A DNA stretch of 64,000 bases, from contig NZ_JUHG01000017.1 in NCBI RefSeq assembly GCF_000799715.1, positions 335,243 through 399,242 of the forward strand. Reading direction: 5' to 3'. The translations under genes were made by a program, and so were the position numbers. Position 1 is the first letter of the stretch. Each line of letters begins with the position of its first letter. Positions 32,657 through 42,217 of the stretch are shown here, one piece after another. The DNA is from Martinezella rhizogenes (lineage in GTDB: Bacteria > Pseudomonadota > Alphaproteobacteria > Rhizobiales > Rhizobiaceae). The notes below the pieces were generated by a model. That model saw nothing but the letters and a program-made list of their open reading frames with translations, did not search any database and was not told the DNA's origin.

Positions 32657-33528
32657 GCAGTGCTGAACTATTCGATGCGGCGCTACGCCGGCGTCAAGAT
32701 GGCGGCGCCGGCGCTAATCCCTGGCTGGCTCCCGGCCTGCTTGTTCCGTTTGCCATCGTGGTGGTTCTTGCCGTTGCCATCTGGGAGCCGCAATGGTTCA
32801 CTGCTTTCGACCCCGAAGCTGTGGATACGGATGCGATATTGATGCCGCCGGATTTGCGGCATTGGTTCGGCACCGACGAGCTCGGGCGCGACCTCTTCTC
32901 CCGCGTCGTGCACGGAACATCGCTGTCCCTGGCCATCGGCATCGGCGCCACCATGATCGCCACCCTCGGCGGTATTCTACTTGGCACGGCAGCAGCGCTT
33001 GCGCCGAGGGCGGTCAGCCGCATTCTGGTGCGCCTGATCGATATTCTGCTCGCCTTTCCCGAAATACTGTTGGCGCTGCTGGTGATCGCCGTGCTTGGGC
33101 GCGGGCCTTTGAACACGCTGCTTGCCGTCGGTTTTTCCAGTGTCGCCTCCTATGCGCGACTGGTCCGCTCGCAGGTGATGCAAGTGAAGCTTTCGGGCTA
33201 TGTCGAGCATGCCGTTACGCTCGGCGAACATCCCTGGACGATCGTCACCCGGCATATCATCCCGAATACCATCCGCCCGCTGCTGATCCTGGCGACGATC
33301 GGGGTCGGGAGTTCCGTCCTCTCCGCATCGGCTCTGAGCTTTCTCGGCCTCGGCGTCGTGCCGCCGGCGCCGGAATGGGGCGCGCTGCTGGCAAATGGCC
33401 GTAATTTCCTCGACATCGCCCCCTGGACCAGCCTGTTGCCGGCGACGGTGGTAGCCATCTCCGTAATCTCGATCACCCTTCTCGGCCGCCGGTTGCAGAA
33501 CCTCTTGTCCAAGGGGGAAGCCCGTTGA
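32653..33528 (+). CDS. Dipeptide-type ABC transporter permease (DppC-like), third system
   Basis: A 291-residue permease overlapping the previous gene by four bases (ATGA). It shows HWFGTDELGRDLFSRVVHGTSLS, the contact loop AVTLGEHPWTIVTRHIIPN and SASALSFLGLGVVPPAPEWG, all DppC/OppC features, with about six helices. Coupled to the ATPase gene by a further overlap. Confidence 0.88.
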   Translation: MSSAELFDAALRRRQDGGAGANPWLAPGLLVPFAIVVVLAVAIWEPQWFTAFDPEAVDTDAILMPPDLRHWFGTDELGRDLFSRVVHGTSLSLAIGIGATMIATLGGILLGTAAALAPRAVSRILVRLIDILLAFPEILLALLVIAVLGRGPLNTLLAVGFSSVASYARLVRSQVMQVKLSGYVEHAVTLGEHPWTIVTRHIIPNTIRPLLILATIGVGSSVLSASALSFLGLGVVPPAPEWGALLANGRNFLDIAPWTSLLPATVVAISVISITLLGRRLQNLLSKGEAR

Positions 33529-35222
33529 ACCTGGATAACGCCATCCTGCGGAGCCATTTCACTGTTGTTCCTTCGACCACCACACTTTTGGAGGTGAAAA
33601 GGCTCAGCGTAACCTTTCCGACGCCACGTGGCAGGTTTCAGGCGGTGAGGGACGTTTCCTTTCAGATCGCGGCCGGAGAAATCCTGGCACTCGTCGGCGA
33701 GTCTGGCTCGGGGAAATCGGTGACGGCGCGCGCGCTCGTCGGGCTTGCCGGTTCCCGGGCCGCCGTTCGGGCGGAGGCGATGACGCTTGTCGGCCATGAT
33801 GGACAAGCGCTGGATCTTCTGGGTCTATCGGAGCGATCCTGGCGCCAGCTTCGCGGGCGGGAGATTGGCTTTGTCCTGCAGGACGCCTTGGTCTCCCTTG
33901 ACCCCTTGCGTACGGTCGGTCGTGAGGTTGGCGAACCGATCCTGGCGCATCGTTTGCTGCCTCGATCGCAAGTGGCGGAGCGTGTCGAGGAACTGCTCGG
34001 CCGCGCCGGCATCCCCGATCCCAAAATTCGCGCCGCCCAGTATCCGCATGAGCTTTCCGGCGGGCTGCGACAAAGAGCGCTGATCGCCTCGGCGCTGGCC
34101 GCGCAGCCGCGCCTGCTGATCGCCGACGAGCCGACCACGGCGCTCGATGTGACGGTGCAGCGGCAGGTCCTTGCGGTTTTCAAGGCGCTGGCGCGCGCCG
34201 GTCATGCGGTTCTTATCATTACGCATGATCTCGCGGTTGCCGCACAACTCGCCGACCGCGTGGTCGTGATGCAGGATGGCCAATTGGTGGAAGCCGGTCC
34301 GGCACGACAGGTGCTGTCCAAGCCGCTGCATGACTATACGCGCCGCCTGCTCGCCGCCGTGCCAACGGCCGCGACCCGTGGCCGCTGGCTGAGCGCAACC
34401 GATGGCGCGCCGATCCCACGGAAGGTTATGGAGGCTGAGGCGCTGCTCTTGGAGATCCGCAATGTCTCGGTGAGCTTCAGGCGACCTGACGGCAGCCGGC
34501 TTGAAGCGGTCAAGCAGGTTTCGCTCGACGTTGGCCGGGGTGAAACGCTCGGCATCGTCGGCGAGTCCGGCTCCGGCAAGACGACGCTCGGCAAAGTCGC
34601 GTTGGGGCTGCGACAAGCGGCCAACGGCGACGTGCTCTTCGAAGGCAAACCATGGAGCAGGCTTGCCGAAGCCGAGCGGCGGCCCCTGCGCAGCCGCATC
34701 CAGACCATTAGTCAGGATCCTCTTGGCTCTTTCGATCCCCGCTTCACCGTGGAGCGCATCATCGACCAGCCTCTGCGGCTGCGAGGCGATCTCGACCGGG
34801 CGGCGCGGCGGCGGAGAATAGCGGAACTGATCGAATTGGTTGGCCTGTCGTCGGAGCTTCTTTCGCGCCGGCCGAACACCTTATCCGGCGGCCAGCGGCA
34901 GCGTGTGTCCATCGCCCAGGCGCTTGCCGCTGAACCGAAACTGTTGATCTGCGACGAGCCGGTGTCCGCGCTGGATGTCACGACGCAGGCGCAGGTGCTG
35001 GATCTGCTGGTCGACCTTCAGGGACGGCTAGGCTTGTCGATGGTCTTCATTTCGCACGATCTTGGCGTGGTGCAGCATATGAGCCATCGCATCGCCGTCA
35101 TGAAGGACGGCGTGGTTGTCGAAACTGGGCCGGTGGAGCAACTTTTCGATCAGCCGCAACATCTCTATACGCGCGATCTGATTGCCTCTGTGCCCATGCT
35201 TTCGGCCTGGGGGAGGGAATAA
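33525..35222 (+). CDS. Fused double ATPase of a dipeptide-type ABC transporter, third system
   Basis: A 565-residue protein with two ABC ATPase domains. The start is a TTG at 33525 overlapping the permease stop (TTGA), with AAGGGGGAAG upstream. Domain one has Walker A GESGSGKS, Walker B LLIADEPTTALD and an atypical signature LSGGLRQRAL (Gln replaced by Leu). Domain two has GESGSGKT, LSGGQRQRVS and LLICDEPVSALD. The proteins at 15304-16983 and here have the same fused architecture but are not close copies. The altered signature in the first half is seen in other DppD-like domains and need not abolish activity. Confidence 0.88.
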   Translation: MNLDNAILRSHFTVVPSTTTLLEVKRLSVTFPTPRGRFQAVRDVSFQIAAGEILALVGESGSGKSVTARALVGLAGSRAAVRAEAMTLVGHDGQALDLLGLSERSWRQLRGREIGFVLQDALVSLDPLRTVGREVGEPILAHRLLPRSQVAERVEELLGRAGIPDPKIRAAQYPHELSGGLRQRALIASALAAQPRLLIADEPTTALDVTVQRQVLAVFKALARAGHAVLIITHDLAVAAQLADRVVVMQDGQLVEAGPARQVLSKPLHDYTRRLLAAVPTAATRGRWLSATDGAPIPRKVMEAEALLLEIRNVSVSFRRPDGSRLEAVKQVSLDVGRGETLGIVGESGSGKTTLGKVALGLRQAANGDVLFEGKPWSRLAEAERRPLRSRIQTISQDPLGSFDPRFTVERIIDQPLRLRGDLDRAARRRRIAELIELVGLSSELLSRRPNTLSGGQRQRVSIAQALAAEPKLLICDEPVSALDVTTQAQVLDLLVDLQGRLGLSMVFISHDLGVVQHMSHRIAVMKDGVVVETGPVEQLFDQPQHLYTRDLIASVPMLSAWGRE

Positions 35223-35289
35223 CGACCAGCATGCCGATGAACCTATTCGCGCATGGCATCGCATTTGATATCATTTTCTTCCTCGGATC

Positions 35290-37077
35290 CTAATGCTTCT
35301 CCAGCGCCTCATGCTCGTAAAGCTGATCCATGCTCAACGAGGCGACGGCGGCAAACGGGGTCTGGTTGCGGACGCCGCCGCCGCCGAGGATGACGATTTC
35401 GTCACAGAATGAAATGGTACTGCGATGATGGCTGATGACGACGGTCGTGCGGCGACCGGCTCTCGACTTCAGGGTCTCAACGATGGCCGCCTCCGACAAT
35501 CCGTCCACGGCGTTGGTGGCTTCGTCCAGGATCAGGATATCGGGATCCCGCGCAAGCGCTCTTGCCAAGGCTATTCGTTGTCGCTGGCCCGCCGACAGGC
35601 TCGCTCCCCTGTAGCCGACGATCGTTTCGTAGCCGTCGGGCAGCTTTTCGATAAATTCGTGCGCCTCGGCGAGCCTTGCTGCGCGCTCCGCCTCGGCGAG
35701 CGAAGCATTTTGTCCATAGGTTATATTTTCCAGGATCGTGCCATCCACAAGCTCCAGGTCCTGGCTGGCAAGCGCAATCCTGCCTCGCCACTGGGCCGGG
35801 TCGATCCGGCTTAGCGGCAATCCGTCAATGAGAATGTCGCCGTCGTCGGGCTCGACAAACCGGCAGAGTAGATTGACGATCGTCGTCTTTCCGGCGCCCG
35901 ATCTGCCGATGATTGCCGTCGAGCAACCCTGGCGGATATCGAAGCTGGCGGAGCGCAGTACCAGGGGCCGGGAGCTGGAGCCCGGATATTTGAAGGTCAC
36001 CCCGTCGAATTTGATCTGCTGGCGGAGTCCGTGCGCGGGTTCATGTCCCGTCGGCGGTTTCGGCTTGTCGGAGGAGTCCAGCAGCCATCTGACCTCTTCC
36101 AGGGAACCGCTCCAGCCTTGTACCTGGCTCCATGCTTGCTGCAAGGCGCGCACATGCGGCTGTAGCCGGTAGAGCAGGACCACGAAAGCGACGATGATCG
36201 GAAAGCTTATGCCCCAAAGCCATGCGCTGACGACCACCGCCAGGAAGAGCGCCGAATGCAGCACTTCTGTCAGCGGCGGCAGCGCGCCCTGTCGGGTCTG
36301 GAGGACGAAGCCCGCCTTTCGCACGGCATTCGACGCCCCGTCGAATATGGCTTTCTCGCGCTTTTCCTGCCCGAACACGCGGATGAGTCGTCCGGCATGA
36401 ACGAGATGAAGCATTCTGGTGGCAAGTTCGCTGTTGAAGGAGGTGACATCGCGGCTGGGCAGTTTGAGCCCGGCCGACAGGACCGCATGGGCGATCTGGA
36501 CAAGGATGAGGCCAACGGCGACACAGAGCGTCATCTGCCATGACAGAAGCAGCAGGAAGGCCAAAAGAATAATGGTGGCCGATGCGTTCACGATGGCCGC
36601 AAGCGCCGTCTGTATCGCATCCGACGCCCGCCATGATTCGTTGGAAATGATGTTCAGCAGCCGCCCCGGGCTTTCCTGCAGGAAGAACGGATATCCGATC
36701 TTCAAAAGCTGATCGGCGAGCGCGCTTCGGATCGCGTGGCCGGCTTTGCCGTAGATGAAGTTGGTCAGCACGGTATTGGCGAAGGCCAGCACATTCTTCA
36801 GGGTGATCAATGCAAGCACGGCGGCCGCGATGACCAGTAATCTTTGCCGATCATCCAGGCTGGACCCCACTTGCTGGAAGGCGGCGGAGAGACCGCCCAT
36901 TCCGGACGGATCCTTCTGGCCGCCGATGATGCCGAGCATGGGAATAATCAGACCGATGCCTGCGCCCTCCAATACCGCGCTGCCTAGCCCTAAAATGACC
37001 ACGACCGGAAGCAGACGCATCTGCCGGCCCAATGCGTGGCGCAGTAGCTGCAGGCCCGGCAGGAAGAATTTCAGCAT
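35290..37077 (-). CDS. ABC exporter, fused membrane and ATPase domains (MsbA-like)
   Basis: A 595-residue half-transporter: about six membrane helices in residues 20-310, then an ATPase domain with Walker A IIGRSGAGKTT, signature SLSAGQRQR (Ala replaces the first Gly of LSGGQ), Walker B ILILDEATNAVD and switch His in ISHHRS. The ATG at 37077 has GAGGTG nine bases upstream; a GTG at 37089 that overlaps the glycosyltransferase stop is the alternative. Being last in an operon with two glycosyltransferases and an acyltransferase, it probably flips or exports the lipid-linked or acylated glycan they build. Confidence 0.87.
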   Translation of the reverse strand: MLKFFLPGLQLLRHALGRQMRLLPVVVILGLGSAVLEGAGIGLIIPMLGIIGGQKDPSGMGGLSAAFQQVGSSLDDRQRLLVIAAAVLALITLKNVLAFANTVLTNFIYGKAGHAIRSALADQLLKIGYPFFLQESPGRLLNIISNESWRASDAIQTALAAIVNASATIILLAFLLLLSWQMTLCVAVGLILVQIAHAVLSAGLKLPSRDVTSFNSELATRMLHLVHAGRLIRVFGQEKREKAIFDGASNAVRKAGFVLQTRQGALPPLTEVLHSALFLAVVVSAWLWGISFPIIVAFVVLLYRLQPHVRALQQAWSQVQGWSGSLEEVRWLLDSSDKPKPPTGHEPAHGLRQQIKFDGVTFKYPGSSSRPLVLRSASFDIRQGCSTAIIGRSGAGKTTIVNLLCRFVEPDDGDILIDGLPLSRIDPAQWRGRIALASQDLELVDGTILENITYGQNASLAEAERAARLAEAHEFIEKLPDGYETIVGYRGASLSAGQRQRIALARALARDPDILILDEATNAVDGLSEAAIVETLKSRAGRRTTVVISHHRSTISFCDEIVILGGGGVRNQTPFAAVASLSMDQLYEHEALEKH

Positions 37078-37085
37078 GGCGAATA

Positions 37086-38111
37086 TCACCTCAGCGAACG
37101 AGCCGCTTGTTTGATCTGGTTTAGGTCCGGTTGTCGCGGCTGGCCAGTGATCGTGAGGCGCATGAATTCAGCGGCTCCCAGCAAATTCATGAATACGATC
37201 GGCCAGTGCGATAGAGAGACTTCGGGGTCGAAGCGAGATCCACCGAACAGCTCTCGCCAGGCCGACCGAAGTGTCCAGCAAAAGTGACGAAACAACCACG
37301 GCGCCTTGAACATGTGTTTCAAGCAAAGCCCTCCGTTTCCAAGGCTGTAGCTTCGGTGAAGCCGCTCGATCGCCTCGCGTGTATCTCGCCCATGATAATG
37401 GAAAACGGTCATGTCGGGCACATATTCGATCGGGATGCCGAGTTGGAAGGCGCGGACCAGATAATCGGTATCCTCGGCGGACTGCAGGGCAGCGCCGGCG
37501 CCGAACCGCTCATCGAAGCGGCCGACGCGCATGGCGACCTCGCGATGCATGGTCATGTTGCAACCCAGTATGAAGCCGCCGGGATGAATGTCAGGGCTGA
37601 AAAATGCGCGTTCCGGCGATCGCTTGATCGTGAAGGGCAGATCACGCGCGCTGCCGAGTTCGACGCGGCCGCCCCGAATGACGTATTGCTCGCCGGTCAG
37701 ATAATACCGCTCCAGGTCTTGCAGATAGCGGTCGTCGATCTCGCAGTCATCGTCGATGAAAATCAGGATCTGGCCGCGCGAGCGCTCCATCCCCGTATTG
37801 CGGGCGGCCGCTAGACCACGGCGCGGCTCCGTCACCGGTATGATCGCCATGCTCGACGTCGCGGCGATATGGGCCAGACGCTCGGCGGTATCGTCGGTCG
37901 AGCCGTTGTCGACCACCACGAGCTCGCTCGCCATCGCGGCATGCGAGCGACAGGCGACCTCGATCGACTGGATGCAGGCTTCGAGCGCTTCGGCGCGGTT
38001 GCGGGTGCAGACGATAAAGCTCGCCACGGGATCGTGCCCTCCGGAAGGGGACGGCGCCTTGGCGGCCTCCTGTGCGTGCTCTCGCACGATGTCGGGGCGT
38101 CCCCCGGTCAT
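37086..38111 (-). CDS. Family 2 glycosyltransferase
   Basis: A 341-residue GT-A enzyme. Residues about 28-140 show VASFIVCTRNRAEALEACIQSI, the nucleotide-binding VVVDNGSTDDTAE, PRRGLAAARNTGME and the metal-binding IFIDDDCEID. Later, SAEDTDYLVRAFQLG has the ED pair of the catalytic base region. The start at 38111 lies one base after the stop of the upstream glycosyltransferase. It likely adds a sugar from a nucleotide donor to a glycan or lipid acceptor at the inner membrane. Confidence 0.87.
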   Translation of the reverse strand: MTGGRPDIVREHAQEAAKAPSPSGGHDPVASFIVCTRNRAEALEACIQSIEVACRSHAAMASELVVVDNGSTDDTAERLAHIAATSSMAIIPVTEPRRGLAAARNTGMERSRGQILIFIDDDCEIDDRYLQDLERYYLTGEQYVIRGGRVELGSARDLPFTIKRSPERAFFSPDIHPGGFILGCNMTMHREVAMRVGRFDERFGAGAALQSAEDTDYLVRAFQLGIPIEYVPDMTVFHYHGRDTREAIERLHRSYSLGNGGLCLKHMFKAPWLFRHFCWTLRSAWRELFGGSRFDPEVSLSHWPIVFMNLLGAAEFMRLTITGQPRQPDLNQIKQAARSLR

Positions 38112-38112
38112 G

Positions 38113-39216
38113 CTATGCGAGACCCTGAAGCGGTGGCACTGCTTTGATAGGCACTGACTGCCTATACCGTGCCAGCGCGTCCAGTTGCGTGCTTGCCTCG
38201 CTCCAGACGCGGCCGCACCATGGCGCATAGGCACCGGCGCGAAGGCCGTATCGTTCCCGGCGCCGGATAAGATGCCATTTTCCGGTGCGTGTCAGGAATG
38301 CGTGCGTCAGTCGTGGTTGCTTCTCGTCAGCGATGAGCTGGTAGAGGAAGTAGAAGAAGCACAAGGCGCCGTCTTCATAGCTTGATGCCGCTGCGTCGGT
38401 GCGAGCCTCAATTTTTTCCTCCATGGAGACAAGACAGTCGGCGACGCGGCGAACCGTGTCCGGTGTCACCACCACACCGATGTCATAAAGAGCGTCCGGA
38501 TCGTCGATCAGCGATTCTCGCAGAAGGTTCTCGGCGGCAATCTTCAGATGGGTAAGGCGCATTTGCCGCTTGTGCTTGTTCGTAACGCTCTCGTCGTGAA
38601 TGCGGTATGCGACCAGGCTCTCCTCGATCATGGCGGCCGGAAACTCTCGCGTAATCCGCCGGAACAGATCGAAGTCTTCCGCATGCACATAGCTTGCGTC
38701 ATACATCAGCATGCCTTGCGGGATGACATTGCGATTGTACATCACGGTTGAGTGCATGAAGACGGTGTAGAACATCGACAGTACATGCCAGTTCGCTGAA
38801 AGATGGATCGGGTTTTGCGTGCCGCGCACGACACGATTGCCGATGAGCCGGTCGATGCCCGTGCCACTGATCGCAAGCTCGGGCCGCTGCGTGAACAAGG
38901 AAACCTGTCGCGAGAGGCGTGTCGAATAGGAAATGTCGTCGGCATCCATCCTGGCGACAAAGTCGCCTTTTGCCAGGGTCATGCCTTCGTTCAGGGTTGC
39001 GATAAGACCACGGTTCTCCCGCGAGACGATGCGGACGCGATCATCGGCCTTTTGGTAGCGTTGCAGGATATCCAGCGAGTGATCGGTGGAGCCGTCGTCA
39101 ATCGCGATGACGTCGAGGCGCTCGTGATCCTGGCGCAGGATGCTTTCGATCGCCGCGGCAAGATAAAGTTCGCCGTTGTAGACGGGCAGTACGACGGAGA
39201 CCAGTGGAACGGACAT
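38113..39216 (-). CDS. Family 2 glycosyltransferase
   Basis: A 367-residue GT-A enzyme beginning VSVVLPVYNGELYLAAAIESIL, with AIDDGSTDHSLDIL, NRGLIATLNEGM and the DxD-type FVARMDADDISY. AEDFDLFRRI is the ED region. About 140 residues of helical C-terminal extension follow. Its ATG overlaps the stop of the acyltransferase gene (TAATG) and its stop is one base from the next glycosyltransferase, so the four genes form one translational unit. Confidence 0.87.
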   Translation of the reverse strand: MSVPLVSVVLPVYNGELYLAAAIESILRQDHERLDVIAIDDGSTDHSLDILQRYQKADDRVRIVSRENRGLIATLNEGMTLAKGDFVARMDADDISYSTRLSRQVSLFTQRPELAISGTGIDRLIGNRVVRGTQNPIHLSANWHVLSMFYTVFMHSTVMYNRNVIPQGMLMYDASYVHAEDFDLFRRITREFPAAMIEESLVAYRIHDESVTNKHKRQMRLTHLKIAAENLLRESLIDDPDALYDIGVVVTPDTVRRVADCLVSMEEKIEARTDAAASSYEDGALCFFYFLYQLIADEKQPRLTHAFLTRTGKWHLIRRRERYGLRAGAYAPWCGRVWSEASTQLDALARYRQSVPIKAVPPLQGLA

Positions 39217-40352
39217 TATTCGGCTCGCATGCTTATTGGAGATTGGAGATCTGGGCCACCCACAGTTGCGGATGACGGAGCAAGGATTTGGTCTTTCGAG
39301 ACCACGTAAGGGAAATAGCGCTTGAGACTGTTGAGCGGCTTTTCAAGAAATGCCCAGGAAACCGAGGCGAGTATCAAGGTGGCCGTGCTGCCGATGACGA
39401 AGCGGGCAGGCCCCTGTTCCGAGACATTCATCGGGATCCAGGGCTGAGCCTTGACGATCAAGGACAGGACGATCGGATGGAAAAGGTAGATGCCGTAACT
39501 GATGCGTCCGACGGCCATTATGGGTGGCAGTTCGAGCAACCGGCCGAGGGGGCCTCCAAGGCCCGACGAACAGTATCCGACCAGCATGACCATCGGCACG
39601 AGCGGAAAAACCTCGCTGCCGATCCAGACTGCCCAGTCGAGCAGCGGTGTCATGGGCTCTGATCTCAGCCAAAGCGCGATGACGGCCACGACTGTCAGCG
39701 GCATCCAGCTGACCCGCATCCATTGCGGCCAGGCCTCGGTCCTGCCGCGATAGGCCGCGAGCAGCGCGCCGGCTGCCAGTGCGTCCATCGACGCTGAGGG
39801 AAGCAGATCGCGCATGAGCGAGGGCGTTCCCGTCAGCGGCCAACAGAGGCGGTAGGCGATCGAGCATGCAATGACGGCAACGCAGATACGCTCGATCCGG
39901 TGACGCGGTGCCAGCAGTATCACCAGCGGCCAGACAATATAGAATTGTTCCTCGATACTGAGGCTCCAGGTGTGGCACAGAACCCAGGGCGTCCACTGAT
40001 CGCGAATGGCATACCAGTAGTTCGACAGATAAAATGCGTGCCATCTCAGGCTGCCGCGGGCGCCCTCGAGGTTGACGAACCAAATGAAGCCCAGCATCGC
40101 GAAATAGGGTGGAAATATACGCAATGCGCGGCGGATATAGAATGATTTCAGCGCGGTGGCCGGCTCATATTGAACGGCGGAGCGCGCGTCCAACAACAGT
40201 CGTGTGATCAGGAATCCACTGATTACAAAGAAGAGACGGACACCGAGATGCCCCCAAAAATTTCCGTCGGCCGCGACGAAATGTGCGTAGAGCACCATTG
40301 TGACGGCAAAAGTTCTCAGCCCGTCCAATTGGCGGTCGCGTGTATTCGACAT
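39216..40352 (-). CDS. Membrane acyltransferase family 3 (OafA/NodX-like)
   Basis: A 378-residue protein with about ten membrane helices. RQLDGLRTFAVTMVLYAHF holds the family's early catalytic His (H in YAHF), followed by RLFFVISGFLITRLLL, FYIRRALRIFPPYF and TWSLSIEEQFYIVWP, and later SYGIYLFHP. Family members transfer acetyl or acyl groups to sugars of exopolysaccharide, O-antigen or Nod factor. The ATG at 40352 is preceded by GGGGGTG; a GTG two codons upstream is possible. First gene of the glycan operon. Confidence 0.87.
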   Translation of the reverse strand: MSNTRDRQLDGLRTFAVTMVLYAHFVAADGNFWGHLGVRLFFVISGFLITRLLLDARSAVQYEPATALKSFYIRRALRIFPPYFAMLGFIWFVNLEGARGSLRWHAFYLSNYWYAIRDQWTPWVLCHTWSLSIEEQFYIVWPLVILLAPRHRIERICVAVIACSIAYRLCWPLTGTPSLMRDLLPSASMDALAAGALLAAYRGRTEAWPQWMRVSWMPLTVVAVIALWLRSEPMTPLLDWAVWIGSEVFPLVPMVMLVGYCSSGLGGPLGRLLELPPIMAVGRISYGIYLFHPIVLSLIVKAQPWIPMNVSEQGPARFVIGSTATLILASVSWAFLEKPLNSLKRYFPYVVSKDQILAPSSATVGGPDLQSPISMRAE

Positions 40353-40601
40353 AGACACCCCCGGCTCTCAGCCTTTGTCGGACACTCTCCCTGATGGCGC
40401 CAACTCCCCGATATTGTTCTTGTCGTTTGCGTCTTACTCGATTTTGTAAGCCCCGCGAGGATCGGTAAAACGCCAAACAATCTTCCGAGCGTTTATGAGC
40501 GAATCCGGCCAAACTGTGACAGGCTTCACTCAATTAGCCGAAGGATAATCACATGTTTGAAACATACGAGCATCCTGCAGGCATTCGGAGCTATTTTTGC
40601 C

Positions 40602-40623
40602 CCGCGGCGCCCGGGCGCCGCGG
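40602..40623. repeat. Perfect 22-base GC palindrome
   Basis: CCGCGGCGCCC directly abuts GGGCGCCGCGG. Flanks are T-rich on the left and A/T-mixed on the right, so it is not a usual terminator for either strand. It could be a protein-binding site or a cruciform-forming repeat. Confidence 0.55.
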
Positions 40624-40885
40624 CTGAATGAAATGCCACAACCATAATGCTAAGTCTGAATCTTCTCTGGTCAACCCCACGCGGTAATTTCAACCTGTGC
40701 AACATTGTGCCGGAAAAATACCGCAGCTGGTGGTCGCCGACGGTGCGCTTCGTCGCCTGTAACGCCTTTTTCTCTCTTGTCAGCAGATGGCGATGTAGGA
40801 CTTGCGTGGACCGGCTTGTTTTTCTAAACGCTTTTGGATTGATAAACGCCGGGTTGCGCTATCTATATGGTCCAGCGCGACTTTT

Positions 40886-40891
40886 AGGAGG
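40886..40891 (+). promoter_or_regulatory. Ribosome-binding site fixing the GTG start of the MFS gene
   Basis: AGGAGG seven bases before the GTG at 40899. It removes 84 codons from the longest open reading. Confidence 0.7.
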
Positions 40892-40898
40892 AAACGAC

Positions 40899-42206
40899 GT
40901 GGTTGATGAAAAACGGCTTATCTCCAAGATCACTTGGAGGCTCATGCCTTTTTTAGGTATTCTCTACCTTATCGCCTATATTGATCGCCAGAATGTCAGC
41001 TACGCGAAATTGCAAATGGTTGATGCTCTGGGGATGAGCGAATATGCCTACGGCCTGGGTGCGTCGCTGTTTTTCATCGGCTATTTCCTGTTTGAAGTCC
41101 CGAGCAACCTGCTCCTCGACAAGTTCGGCGCGAGCAAATGGTTTGCCCGCATCCTGGTGTCGTGGGGCATCGTCACGGTCGCACTGGCCTATACCCAGAG
41201 CCCGACCATGTTCTATATCCTGCGCTTCCTGCTTGGCGCCTGCGAGGCGGGGTTTTTTCCCGGCGTTCTCTATCTTCTGACCCTTTGGTATCCCTCTGCC
41301 TATCGCGGCACCATGGTCGGGCTGTTCATGATTTTCAGCGCATTGGCCAATGCAATCGGAGCACCCATCGGTGGCGCGCTGTTGGACTTGAATGGCCTCT
41401 ATGGTCATGCTGGATGGCAGTGGGTGTTCATCGCCACAGGCTTTCCCGCCATCATTGCCGGCATAGTGACCTTCTTTTATCTGTCCGACCTGCCGGGAAA
41501 GGCCACCTTTCTCAGCGATGAGGAAAAGAAGTGGCTCAAGGAACGGCTTGCCACTGAAAATGCGGGCATGGAGCAGAATGCATCCGACGGTTTCCGGGCC
41601 TTGATCAATCCGCGCGTTCTGCTGATGGCGCTTTGCTATGTCGGCTTTCCGCTGGCGGCCTACGGCCTCAGCTATTGGCTCCCCACCATCGTCAAGGGCT
41701 TCGGGGTCAGCAACACCACGAATGGCTTCCTGAACATCATTCCATGGGTGCTCGTCGCAATCGCCCTCTATGTTGTCCCGTCCATGGCGGATAAGGCTGC
41801 TTCCAAGACGCCCTATATCGTCATTCCCGCGTTGACGGGGGCTGTGTGCCTGGTGCTGTCGGCGGTCATTCCAAACCATACGCTTCAGTTCGCGTTCCTC
41901 TGCGTTGCCGCTGCCGGTATCTTTGCCGGGCAGCCGGTTTTCTGGAGCCTGCCGTCGCGCTTCCTGCAGGGAGCCGGTGCCGCCGCTGGTCTTGCGGCCA
42001 TCAACTCCATTGGCAACCTTGGAGGTTTCGTCGCGCAGAACGTCGTTCCGTGGATCAAGGATGTCACCGGAAGCACGATTGCGCCGATGTTCTTCCTTGC
42101 GGCCTGCCTTACGGCAGCAGCAGTACTGGTTCTGTTTGTCGGGCGGATGGTGGCCCGCGCATCAACCTCTGGCGATCTGCGAGGTACAGGCACCTCGCGG
42201 GTCTGA
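40899..42206 (+). CDS. MFS transporter, anion:cation symporter (ACS) family
   Basis: A 435-residue secondary carrier with about twelve membrane helices. The GTG start at 40899 follows a perfect AGGAGG. The N-terminus (WRLMPFLGILYLIAYIDRQNVSYAKLQM) and GYFLFEVPSNLLLDKFGASKWFARILVSWG are hallmarks of the ACS family, which carries organic acids such as tartrate, phthalate, 4-hydroxyphenylacetate or nicotinate with protons. It is convergent with the monooxygenase operon, so it may bring in a related organic acid, but the distance gives no proof. Confidence 0.87.
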   Translation: MVDEKRLISKITWRLMPFLGILYLIAYIDRQNVSYAKLQMVDALGMSEYAYGLGASLFFIGYFLFEVPSNLLLDKFGASKWFARILVSWGIVTVALAYTQSPTMFYILRFLLGACEAGFFPGVLYLLTLWYPSAYRGTMVGLFMIFSALANAIGAPIGGALLDLNGLYGHAGWQWVFIATGFPAIIAGIVTFFYLSDLPGKATFLSDEEKKWLKERLATENAGMEQNASDGFRALINPRVLLMALCYVGFPLAAYGLSYWLPTIVKGFGVSNTTNGFLNIIPWVLVAIALYVVPSMADKAASKTPYIVIPALTGAVCLVLSAVIPNHTLQFAFLCVAAAGIFAGQPVFWSLPSRFLQGAGAAAGLAAINSIGNLGGFVAQNVVPWIKDVTGSTIAPMFFLAACLTAAAVLVLFVGRMVARASTSGDLRGTGTSRV

Positions 42207-42217
42207 TCGTTCGTAAA

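Larger units (their letters stand above)
40353..40898. other. Divergent intergenic region between glycan operon and MFS gene
   Basis: About 546 bases without a recognisable gene. The MFS frame is open through 40647-40898, but its codons there do not resemble the family and the strong ribosome-binding site at 40886 marks the true start. Contains the 22-base palindrome at 40602-40623. Confidence 0.5.

Noticed and set aside
40647..40898. Upstream extension of the MFS gene from an ATG at 40647
   Set aside because: Cys/Arg/Trp-rich translation foreign to the family, and AGGAGG seven bases before the GTG at 40899 marks the start.
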